Shown here: piece after piece, positions 15,108 through 24,100 of the stretch
How positions within the stretch are numbered: position 1 is the stretch's first letter
Layout of the letters: every line of letters starts with the position of its first letter
Origin: Caproicibacterium amylolyticum
Lineage (GTDB): Bacteria > Bacillota > Clostridia > Oscillospirales > Acutalibacteraceae
Length of the DNA stretch: 64,000 bases
Direction: 5' to 3'
Assembly: GCF_014467055.1 (NCBI RefSeq)
Contig: NZ_CP060696.1
Location: 1,054,001 to 1,118,000 of the forward strand
Notes under the pieces: model-generated
The model's input: only the letters and a program-made list of their open reading frames with translations
What the model was told of the DNA's origin: nothing
The model's database searches: none
Made by a program: the position numbers and the translations under genes

Positions 15108-15914
15108 GTGATTAGAATTCACATTGTTAAAGCAGACCTTCCAAGAAGCCTAAGTTCGGTTGAACTGAATGTAATAGGTGACCTACATATTGGTGATAAA
15201 GCCTGTGACAGGAAGCTGATTCAGCAACGCATAGACCATATTCATGACGCCGAAAATGCATATTGCATTCTTAATGGCGACCTAATGAACACGGCAACTA
15301 AAACAAGCGTATCAGATTGCTATGCTGAAAGGCTCTCCCCAATGCAAGAGATTGAAGAATGCTGCAACTTGCTTTTTCCGATAAAAGACAAGATTGTTTC
15401 TATGCAGGACGGCAATCACGAACGGAGAGTTTACCGGCAGGACGGAGTTGACATATCAAGACTGATTGCAAGAGAACTCGGCATAGAAGATAGGTATTGT
15501 GCAGAGGGAAACTTCATATTCCTTAGATTTGGAAGCACGTCTGACGGCCACAAGGAAACCAATGGAAGCGGCAAAAGCAGAATGGTATGCTACACCATTT
15601 ATGCAACGCACGGAAGCGGCGGTGGCCGCAAAGAGGGTTCAAAGATAAATCGCCTTGCTGATATGGAAAGCATTGTGGACGCAGACGTTTACATTCATAG
15701 CCATACGCACTTGCCTATGGTGTTAAAAGAATCTTTCTTTAGGGCAGACATTCGCAATAGCACCGTGTCATCGGTAGACAAGCTATTTGTAAACACGTCT
15801 GCTTGCCTTGATTATGGCGGATATGGGCAGACGGGTGAATTTAAACCATCTTCAAAAGATACACCGATAATTTACCTAGACGGCACACGGAAGAAATTTT
15901 CCGCTTGCTTATAA
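15108..15914 (+). CDS. metallophosphoesterase in the head operon
   Basis: 268 residues. All calcineurin-type motifs are visible: GDLHIGD near residue 23, NGDLMN near 56, DGNHERR near 100, THGSGGG near 165 and HSHTHLP near 198. The enzyme could be a phosphodiesterase or DNA nuclease of the Mre11/SbcD type. The first GTG at 15108 sits only a few bases from AAAGGAA, so the true start may be a nearby ATT. An unusual gene between portal and scaffold; it carries no TAG. The following 15915-16005 holds no convincing gene. Confidence 0.75.
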   Translation: MIRIHIVKADLPRSLSSVELNVIGDLHIGDKACDRKLIQQRIDHIHDAENAYCILNGDLMNTATKTSVSDCYAERLSPMQEIEECCNLLFPIKDKIVSMQDGNHERRVYRQDGVDISRLIARELGIEDRYCAEGNFIFLRFGSTSDGHKETNGSGKSRMVCYTIYATHGSGGGRKEGSKINRLADMESIVDADVYIHSHTHLPMVLKESFFRADIRNSTVSSVDKLFVNTSACLDYGGYGQTGEFKPSSKDTPIIYLDGTRKKFSACL

Positions 15915-16005
15915 ATCAAAAAAAACAATTAGACGCAACGGCACAGATTGAACACTTACGAGGGCTATATATCTGTTACGGTGCGGCACAACGGAGGAAA
16001 GAAAA

Positions 16006-16692
16006 ATGGCAGAAGAAGCTAATACAGCAGTCGGAACCGCTGTTCAGTCCAGCGCTGACGCAAATGTAAGCGCCGTTGCTAATGCATCAACAGGCGATTC
16101 AACGGTTGTAACGCAAAAAGCGGACGGAATTACAGTAAAGTCAGAGCCTTTTAAGACTTTTGAATCACAGGGAGATTATGACCGCGCGATTCAGCAGGCA
16201 TTGAAAACCCGCGAAACCAATCTGCGCGAAGAAATCAAGAGTCAAATGGAAGTAGAGTCCAAAATGACCGCAGACCAGTTGGCTAAAAAGCAGATTGATG
16301 ATGCAAAAGCGGAAATTGAAGCCGCAAAGAATGACCTTGCGAAAGACCGCAACAGGCTTTCAGCAGAACGCCAGTTCGTACTTGCAGGCGTTGATGAAAA
16401 GGCATACTCAAAGATTCTTGACACGGTTGTAACAGCCGACAAGGATACCACTGACGCGGCTGTGAAGTCCGTGATTGACGTTATCAAGGTACAGTCGGAA
16501 AAGATTGCCAATGATAAAATCAAGGCTGAAATGGCGAGCGCAAAGCCGCCAAAAGCAGGGAATGCGGACAGTAAGCCTGCAGGTGATTCTTCTACTAACA
16601 TTCTCAAAGCGCTTGGTAGGGACACTACTGAACACGCAAAAGCGGCAAAGTCCGCAATCGACCACTACAGATTGGGAGGTACAAATAAATGA
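16006..16692 (+). CDS. capsid scaffolding protein (GP20-like)
   Basis: 228 residues, acidic and helical with long coiled-coil (about residues 60-125, rich in K/E/A: AKKQIDDAKAEIEAAKNDL). It lies directly before the decoration protein and the major capsid gene, the normal place of scaffolding. GGAGGAAAG precedes ATG 16006. Unlike capsid and portal it has no in-frame TAG, so it could be made before amber decoding is available. Confidence 0.75.
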   Translation: MAEEANTAVGTAVQSSADANVSAVANASTGDSTVVTQKADGITVKSEPFKTFESQGDYDRAIQQALKTRETNLREEIKSQMEVESKMTADQLAKKQIDDAKAEIEAAKNDLAKDRNRLSAERQFVLAGVDEKAYSKILDTVVTADKDTTDAAVKSVIDVIKVQSEKIANDKIKAEMASAKPPKAGNADSKPAGDSSTNILKALGRDTTEHAKAAKSAIDHYRLGGTNK

Positions 16693-17003
16693 ATGTAAAA
16701 ACTGAAACGGTTACTGCAACAAAAGAAATTTTGTACAACGACCATTATGTTGGTAAGCCGTACACCGTTAGTGCTACTGGCGTAACCGCGAATTCAGAGG
16801 GAAAAAAGATTGTACCGGCTGGCACAATTCTCCCCGCAAACGATGCAACAGCAGAGGGTGTGTTGCTGTTTGACACAAATGTTACAGATGGTGACCGCAC
16901 CGCAACTATTGTTATCCACGGATTTATCAAAAGCGCGGCGCTTCCGGCAGCACCGGCAGCAGAAGCAAAAACCGCACTGAAAGATATTCAGTTTATCGGC
17001 TAA
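16689..17003 (+). CDS. head decoration / head fibre-like protein
   Basis: 104 residues. AEGVLLFDTNVTDGDRTATIV and HGFIKSAALP resemble small decoration or head-fibre N-terminal domains placed between scaffold and capsid genes. Overlaps the scaffold stop by four bases (ATGA) and ends 16 bases before the capsid ATG. Confidence 0.65.
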   Translation: MNVKTETVTATKEILYNDHYVGKPYTVSATGVTANSEGKKIVPAGTILPANDATAEGVLLFDTNVTDGDRTATIVIHGFIKSAALPAAPAAEAKTALKDIQFIG

Positions 17004-17018
17004 TAGGAGGAATAAAAT

Positions 17019-18098
17019 ATGGCTGAACTTTAGGACATTTTTACGGCAAATGCAGTTGCAAACGATTGGGCAACTGCGTATTCCAATGAAATCCCGTATC
17101 TTGGCAGTGCTTTCTTCGCACCGCGAAAGAAAACCGGGTTAACTGTGTCTTGGCTGAAAGGCACAAAGGGACTTCCGGTTGCAATCAATCTGTCTAGCTT
17201 TGATGCAAAGCCGACATTCCGCGACCGTGCAGGTGTGAGCCGTTCTGAAACGGAACTGGCATTCTTCCGTGAGTCTATGATTGTCAAAGAAAAGGACATT
17301 CAGGATTTGATGGAAGTGCAGAATCGTGACGCAAATGACCCATTTGTGCAGGACGTTTTGAACCGCATCTTTGATGATGCTGGTACTTTGCGTGATGGCG
17401 CTATGGTAGTGCCTGAAATTATGGCATTCAGCCTGCTTGCGCCAGTTGACGGAAGTCCTATCATCAATTTGACCGGAAAAGATGGTGCAAGTTACACCAT
17501 GAACTATGATGCTAACGGCACATGGAAAGCTAAGCACTACACTGCTCTAACCGGAACAAACTTGTGGAGCGATACGGCTAATTCTAAGCCGCTGTCTGAC
17601 ATTCGTACCATCAAGCGCAACGCTCTGAAAGAGAATGGGACAGTGCTGTCCACTGCCATTATGTCACAGGCAACGTTTGATAATCTGCTAGAGAATGCAC
17701 AGATTAAGTCCGCAATTCTGGCACAGAACGCTACTGCAAACATCTTCATGGATGATAATCTGCTTGCACAGTTCTTACGCATCAAGTGTGGCATTGATAT
17801 TATTGTCTACGATAAGATGTACAAGGGCATTGATGGCACTGCACATCCGTTTATGCCGGATGGCTATGTTACATTCCTGCCCGCTGGCGGCTCCGTTGGC
17901 ACTATGTGGTATGGCATGACACCGGAGGAACGCTCTGCACGTCAGGCTGGCAACCAGCTTGCTATCTTCAACACAGGTATCACCATCACCGTAAGTACCA
18001 CAAAAGAAGCGCCGTACCAGACCATTACCACCGCTTCCGAAATCCTTGCGCCGTCTTATGAGCGTATGGACGAAGTCTATGTTGCAAAGGTGGCTTGA
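17019..18098 (+). CDS. major capsid protein, in-frame TAG at codon 5
   Basis: 359 codons. AGGAGGAATAAAAT precedes ATG 17019; the frame reads MAEL-UAG-DIFTANAVANDW. The later part (GLTVSWLKGTKGLPVAI, TFRDRAGVSRSETELAFF, IPYLGSAFF upstream) is the HK97-fold capsid family of Clostridia siphophages. Without amber decoding only a tetrapeptide is made; a restart at GTG 17145 would remove 42 residues, including the N-arm. The neighbour order scaffold, decoration, capsid is normal. Ends in TGA. Confidence 0.92.
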
Positions 18099-18103
18099 TT
18101 GCT

Positions 18104-18250
18104 GTGAAATTCGACCACATTGTAAAACATGGTGACAAGTTTTATATGGCGGGTGAAGATGTGCCGGTAAAACAGCCGGTGCATACAGATTCTAAGCCTG
18201 CTGTAGCAGAATCCGTCACAGAGAAGAAACGAGTAACACGGAAAGGATAA
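18104..18250 (+). CDS. small protein following the capsid gene
   Basis: 48 residues from GTG 18104 with AAAGGTGG about ten bases before. KFDHIVKHGDKFYMAGEDVPV is a short beta-rich domain found after capsid genes in many siphophages; the C-terminus is a basic disordered tail. Role unknown, perhaps head assembly. Confidence 0.5.
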   Translation: MKFDHIVKHGDKFYMAGEDVPVKQPVHTDSKPAVAESVTEKKRVTRKG

Positions 18251-18255
18251 TATCA

Positions 18256-18576
18256 ATGGCTACTACACAGCTTGATTAGCTGAAAGTATGGCTTGATATT
18301 CCAGTAATCGACACTTCTTAGGATGAAAAGCTGAACCTTATGCTTGACCGGGCAGAGTCGAAAATTAAAGAGCGCAGACGGTCACCGCCTGATGCTCCAC
18401 TGGAAAGCCAATATAACGAACTGCAAATTCAGATTGCAATTTTTCTTTATAACAAGCAAGGAGCAGAGGGGGAAACGGCTCACAATGAGAACGGAGTCAA
18501 CCGCTCTTATGAAAATGCTGATATTCCTGATTCCCTGCTGAAAGAAATCATTCCTATGGCGGTGATGGTTTCATGA
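18256..18576 (+). CDS. head-tail connector (gp6-like), two in-frame TAG codons
   Basis: 106 codons from ATG 18256; TAG at codon 8 (18277-18279) and codon 22 (18319-18321). Reading through gives TTQLD-UAG-LKVWLDIP and IDTS-UAG-DEKLNLMLDRAE, the usual start of phage_connect_1/gp6 connector proteins. The rest is helical with LQIQIAIFLYNK. The intact frame on both sides of both TAGs shows these are not decay. Overlaps the next gene by four bases. Confidence 0.88.
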
Positions 18577-18977
18577 GAAGCCTGAACAAAGATAAAAAGT
18601 CAATCTGGTTTGCAAAGAAATTGCCACCTGTTCCCGAAAAAGACGAAAATGGGCTCGAAACAGGGAACATGATTTCCTGCTATGACGAACCTGCCGAATT
18701 CCATGTGAACGTGCAGCCAATAACCGATACGGCAGACATTCAAGAGTACGGTGCTGACGTTTCCAAAATGCAGAAATGTGTGTTCACGCCGTTTGATGTT
18801 GAAGGATATTCTCCAGAGGAATTTGAAGCGGCATGGTATGGAGTCACGCCAAACGGAAACTTGCGGGACGATGATGCAGAGCACCAGATGAACAACAACT
18901 ATACAGTCAAACAGGTAATTTTCACTGGTTGGCAGTATGCTGTGTACATTAAAAAGGTCGCAGGCACAGAAACATGA
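18573..18977 (+). CDS. head-tail joining / head closure protein
   Basis: 134 residues, predicted beta-rich, located between connector and gp10-like genes, as head closure proteins are. It has NVQPITDTADIQEYG and EFEAAWYGVTPNG. No TAG. Assigned mainly by position. Confidence 0.55.
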   Translation: MRSLNKDKKSIWFAKKLPPVPEKDENGLETGNMISCYDEPAEFHVNVQPITDTADIQEYGADVSKMQKCVFTPFDVEGYSPEEFEAAWYGVTPNGNLRDDDAEHQMNNNYTVKQVIFTGWQYAVYIKKVAGTET

Positions 18978-19465
18978 AAATCTCTTTTGATGCACTTTCT
19001 CCATAGTCTGTGGAAGAAGCAAAAAAGCAACTGGAAAGTCTGAATTCCAAGGTTGATTCTACCCTTGCAAGCGTGATTTCGCAGCTTACGCAAGAGGGGT
19101 GCGATTACATGAAATCAGTCGTCAAACGCTCTACGGGGGAACTGTCAGACAGCATTTCCAGCACGTTTGATGAATCAACCTGTACTGGAAGAATTTCGGT
19201 TGGTTCAGACTACGCTATCTTTGTTGAGTATGGAACCGGGATTAAAGGCGCAACCAGTCCACATCCTAATCCTGCTCCCGGATGGGTGTATGATTCAAAC
19301 AGTCATGGCACTGCCGGATGGTGGTACTTTGATGAAAAGGCGCAGAAACTACGTTGGACGCAAGGACAACCTGCTAACGCTTTTGTTTACAAGACGGCAC
19401 AGTATTTGAAACAACGTGCAAAAGAACTAACCGAAAAGGAATTGAGAGTGATTGTGAATGGTTGA
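18974..19465 (+). CDS. HK97 gp10-like neck protein, in-frame TAG at codon 11
   Basis: 163 codons from ATG 18974, overlapping the previous stop. The frame reads ISFDALSP-UAG-SVEEAKKQL, then VEYGTGIKGATSPHPNP and TAGWWYF, the hallmark of HK97 gp10/minor tail completion proteins. The TAG is at 19004-19006. GTG at 19010 right after the amber codon has no ribosome site, so readthrough is the simplest reading. Confidence 0.85.
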
Positions 19466-19856
19466 CCTTACAAATGCAGTTTATACATATGTCAAGAAAG
19501 CGGTACTTTCTGTATGTCCTGCTGCACTGGTTGTAAAGCCTTTTCAGAATCAGTCCACACAATTCCCGTATGTCACAGTACAAAATGTTGACTTCCCCGA
19601 AATTGAGCACACGCTTGATTATGGAGAACGCAAGTATTCATTTACCTGCCAAATTGAGATTTACACTAAAGGCGGCACTGCTGAAACCACAGCTATGAAA
19701 ATCCGTTCTGCTATTGCTGATTCTCTGGAAAATGATTTGCACATGAAGTGTGAGTTTTCCGGCACAATGCAGAACGTTTCAGACACGACAATTTATAGGT
19801 ACGTTATGCGGTATTCATGCCGGTATGACGCTTACCGAAACAAAATCTATTCGTAA
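19458..19856 (+). CDS. tail terminator / tail completion protein
   Basis: 132 residues starting eight bases before the previous stop. The pattern NQSTQFPYVTVQNVDFPE and SFTCQIEIYTKG fits gp11/gpU-like tail terminator proteins of siphophages, which cap the tail tube. No TAG. Assigned from pattern and position. Confidence 0.6.
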   Translation: MVDLTNAVYTYVKKAVLSVCPAALVVKPFQNQSTQFPYVTVQNVDFPEIEHTLDYGERKYSFTCQIEIYTKGGTAETTAMKIRSAIADSLENDLHMKCEFSGTMQNVSDTTIYRYVMRYSCRYDAYRNKIYS

Positions 19857-19876
19857 AAAATACGGAGGTATAAAAT

Positions 19877-20314
19877 ATGGCTGATGCAAATGTTATTGCA
19901 CTTACTGATATTGGCATTAAACTGATGAAGAAAAATGATGCTGGCTAGTATGAAAAGCTGGTATCCGTTGTTAAGACTCCTGACACCGGTGGCACTCCTA
20001 ACAAGCTGGAAGTTACCACATTGGACAGTGAATACAAGCAGTACGTTTCCGACCGTCCAGACACGCCTACATACGATTTCGAGTACAACCACACCGAAGC
20101 AAACTATACGGCTGTAAGCGGATATGTAAGTTTGAAAACTCCAAAGGATTTTCTCATTGTCTATCAGGATGGCAGTGGCGAACACTTTGTCGGAACCGGT
20201 GCAACATGGATTAGCGGTTATTCTGCTGGGCAGGCAGGCAAGTGCTCTCTGGCAGTCAACGTTTCCAGTCACGACCATGTAGCAGACACAAGCACAATGA
20301 TTGCTACTGTTTAA
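19877..20314 (+). CDS. major tail protein, in-frame TAG at codon 24
   Basis: 145 codons; ACGGAGGTATAAAAT precedes ATG 19877. The frame reads IKLMKKNDAG-UAG-YEKLVSV (TAG 19946-19948) and continues as a beta-rich tube protein with YQDGSGEHFVGTGATWISG. Located between tail terminator and chaperone genes, as in siphophages. Without UAG decoding only 23 residues are made. Confidence 0.85.
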
Positions 20315-20356
20315 CAGAAACTAAAATTTTAAGGAATGTAACGGAGGTATAACAAT

Positions 20357-20692
20357 ATGAATTCTTTTGATGTAAATGTGGGTGAAAAGACCTACAAACT
20401 ATTCTATGACCGCGCTTCTGTTCGTAAGTTTGAGAGCATCGGCGGCAATGTTTCCGACCTGTAGGACAAAATCTACACTTCTGCCGACAAACTGTTTTAC
20501 TGCGGGCTTGGTAAGTTCCACCCAAATATCAGCTATTCCGAAGCTGCTGAAATTTCCGATAAGGCAATCGAAGAATTCGGAGTGGATGAAATTTACAGTG
20601 CTCTGGTAGAGCCTTTCATGGAGGTTTTTACCGAGGGCGGGAAGTCTGCAAAGAGCAAGACATTTCTCGTGGCTCCGAAGAAAACAGCGTAA
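20357..20692 (+). CDS. tail assembly chaperone, in-frame TAG at codon 36
   Basis: 111 codons; ACGGAGGTATAACAAT precedes ATG 20357. TAG at 20462-20464 in NVSDL-UAG-DKIYTSADKLF. The family (gpG-like; FYDRASVRKFESIGG) helps wrap the tape measure. The -1 frame is open over the last part and runs into the next gene, which lacks a good start, so a gpG-gpGT type frameshift is possible. Confidence 0.8.
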
Positions 20693-20742
20693 CAGAACCG
20701 CAAAAGCAGTACAAAACTGCAACTGAACAATTTGAATGTGAA

Positions 20743-21114
20743 TTGTTCCCATTGGCCGTAATAGCAGGGTGTAGCTATGACGAGTTTTGGAACGCTGAAC
20801 CAGAATTGTTTTGGCTTTATGTGAATGCCTACAACATAAAGCATGAAGCTGAAATTGAGTTATGGCAGCAGCGGGCTGATACGGCTGCATGGTTGCAAGG
20901 CTACTATGTAATGCAGGCTGTTGGCGCTTGTTTAACTGACAGCGTACAGTATCCGACAAAGCCAGAATCAATGCTTGCTCCCAAGAGCAAGCAAGAGTCT
21001 GTAAAAGAGCAGCAACAGTCAATGGAAACATACTTCCGTAAGCGGTCAGAGGAGATTGATAAAATGCTTAACGGCACTGCTCCCAAAGTCATTACGGGAG
21101 AACGAAGATGTTAA
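20743..21114 (+). CDS. second tail assembly chaperone segment (gpGT-like), start uncertain
   Basis: 123 residues from TTG 20743. The same frame is open upstream through EPQKQYKTATEQFECELFPLA into the previous gene, but no ATG or GTG with a ribosome site is seen. Such a layout suggests synthesis by -1 frameshift from the upstream chaperone. The second part is helical with QQRADTAAWLQGYYVMQA and a Gln/Lys-rich tail. Confidence 0.6.
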   Translation: MFPLAVIAGCSYDEFWNAEPELFWLYVNAYNIKHEAEIELWQQRADTAAWLQGYYVMQAVGACLTDSVQYPTKPESMLAPKSKQESVKEQQQSMETYFRKRSEEIDKMLNGTAPKVITGERRC

Positions 21115-21178
21115 CGAAAACAGGGGTATGGCAGACGTGCTGTATCCCTATTTTTATATAGATGGAGTGTGATTATTT

Positions 21179-24100
21179 ATGGGAGAAGATAACAGCCTTG
21201 ACATTGAAATATAGGCTTCTGCCACAAAAGCAAATAGCGCATTAGACAAACTGATTGCTAAGATTGAGTCTTTCCAATCATCATTAACTAAATCAATTCC
21301 TACGCTGAAATCTTTTACGGCAGAAATGGACAAAATTGCATCATCTTCAAAAGCATTTGCTTCTCTTAAAAAGTTCTATGATACAGAAAAAGAGGGGGCA
21401 GAAGTTACAAACAAAAATGTGCAGGCCACCAAAAAAGCAGAATCAAACATGGCTATGTATCAGGCGCGCCTTGACCGTGCCAACGTGTCTATGCAGCGTT
21501 CACAGATTCAGGCTGAAAAGTTGTCTGCTGCTCTTGAAAAGACGGCGCAGGCTAAAAAATTTATGGCGGATTCTGACAATTCCATTACTGATTTAGTGGC
21601 AAAAGCCGCAGACAGATATGTCAATGGTGGCACTGATAAAATGTCAACCGAAGCTGCACAGTCTGCGTTGCAGCGTCAAGCAAGTGAATCTGTGAGTGCA
21701 AACCATTCTATGCAACCGAACGTTTCTGATTTGAGAAAGGCTATGAGCCAGCCTACGCAAGCGCAAGTCAACACGAGCCATTCTACAAAAGCCATTGAGG
21801 AAGTGACGCAGTATATTGAACGTCTGAAATCCTCCATGAATGGCATTTCTGGTGATTCTGCTGCACAATTTGCAAATCTTGAAGCACAGTTGCGGTCACT
21901 TGCCGCACAGATTGACAATGCCGCCACTGCGTACCAAAATCTGAAAGTAAAGGCACAAGAAGCAGTCGCTTCAAAGGGCGTTGGCAGTGAAGAATATTTA
22001 AAACTGGAAAGCAGAGTATTGAAAGCCAGTAATTCCATGAGCAGCCTAACCGCAAAGCAGCAGAAAGTTGTGGAGAAGATGGAGCAGATTGCTTCCGCTA
22101 CAAATGAAGCTGGCTCTGCTATGGATAAGTTTGGTAATAAATCAGAAAGAGCGGGGAACAAAGCAAGCAGGGGAAGTAACAGCACGCTAACTGTTGCAAA
22201 GCACATGATGACTGGAATGGTTTTCTTTCAGGCGTTTACTCTTTTAACAGAGGGAGTAACTACTGGCTTGCAGCACATGGCACTTGCAAATAGCCAAGCA
22301 AATGCTACAATGTCAGCGCTTGCTACAAACAGCTTGTACTTAAAAGATAGCATAGCGGCGGCACTTATGCCCGCAATTCAAGCTTCAATTCCGTTAATAA
22401 ACCTTTTGTCTGAATGCCTTGCAAATGTTTTCAATACGATTGGAATGCTTACTGCACGAATTTTCGGCCATGCTAAAACGGTTACTATTGCTAAAAAGTC
22501 TTATGTCGATTATGCTAAAACTATTAGTGAGTCTGGAAATAATGCAGCAGAAGTCGCTGCAAAAGAAGCAGATAAGGCGGCAAAGGTTGCAGCACAGAAC
22601 GACAAATCAGCTGCGGCGGCAGACAAGCACAACAAAAAGTTGAAAGAACTCAAACGTACTATCATGGGGTTTGATGAAATAAATGCTTTGCAGGACAAAA
22701 ACAAAGGCGAAGTGCAGACCCCTACCATTAAAACTCCTGACTATAGCAGCATTAAAGACAACGGTATGCCAGATCCATCAACTGAATTTGAAACAGTGAA
22801 AATTCCCGGTTGGATTGACAAAATTGGTGGAATGACAGACCAAGTTGAAAAATTCATCAAAGGCTGGTGGGATGGACTCACTGACAAGCAGAAGTGGGCT
22901 GCAAAAAAAGGTGCTACTGCCGGATTTGTAATAGGCGGCATCATTGGCGGCTTGCTGTTTGGGAAAAAAGGAATTTTGCTTGGTGCTGGTATTGGTGCCG
23001 GAGCTGGAGCATTCATTGGAGCATGGTGGGAAAAACTTACCACTCCTGAGAAATGGAGAGTTGGAATTGGCGCTAGCGTTGGTGGCATCATTGGTGGAAT
23101 CATTGGCGCTATAATTTTCAAGAACCCAAAGGCATTTTTGGCTGGAGCGTTGATTGGAAGTGGAGTAGGCGCATTAATTGCTGACTGGTGGGGAAAACTC
23201 ACAGACTCTCAAAAGTGGAGTACAGGCATTGGAGCCGGTGCTGGCTCAATAATTGGGGGAATAGTTGGTGGCATCTTGACTGACGGGAATCCAATAGGAA
23301 TAGCTGTTGGTGCTTTGCTTTTAGGCACAATTGGAGGAATTATTGGTGATTGGTGGAGCGGACTAACTGACTCTCAAAAATGGCAGTATGGCATTGGTGC
23401 AGGTGCAGGTGCTACAGTTGGAGGAATCATTGGAGGAATACTCACAGGTGGAAACCCAATTGGAATTGCAGTGGGGGCTTTACTCGGCGGGACCGCTGGA
23501 GCAATTATAAGTGATTTGTGGGGAAAACTTACCGATTCTCAAAGATGGGGAGTTGGAATTGGCGCGACCGCTGGAACCGTAATAGGTGGTATCATTGGCA
23601 CAATTATTTGTCCCGGAATTGGAACTGCGCTAGGAGCACTGCTTGGTGGCGCTGGTGGAATTGCCGCTGGAAAGTTTTGGACAGATATGACGCAAAAAGA
23701 AAAATGGTCTGCCGGAATTGGCGCTGGTGCTGGCGCAATTATAGGTGGAATCATCGGAACGCTTATCTGCCCCGGAATTGGAACAGTGCTTGGCGGACTT
23801 TTAGGAAGCGCCGGTGGAACAGTAATCGGAAAGTTTTGGGCAAACATGACAACAAACCAGAAGTGGAAAGTTGGGGCTGGTGCAACTGCCGGTACTGTTA
23901 TAGGAACAATTATAGGCACACTCATATGCCCCGGAATCGGGACTAAACTTGGCGCACTCCTTGGCGGTGCCGGAGGAACCGCTATAGCAACGTTCTGGTC
24001 TACTATGACAAAGAAGCAGCAGTGGAACGCTGGAATAGGTGCAACGGCTGGCACTGTTATTGGTGGAATCATTGGAACAATCATATGCCCCGGAATTGGG

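Noticed and set aside
15915-16005. Small frame reading IEHLRGLYICYGAA before the scaffold gene
   Set aside because: No start codon with a ribosome site, and it overlaps the scaffold gene out of frame; more likely leader sequence.
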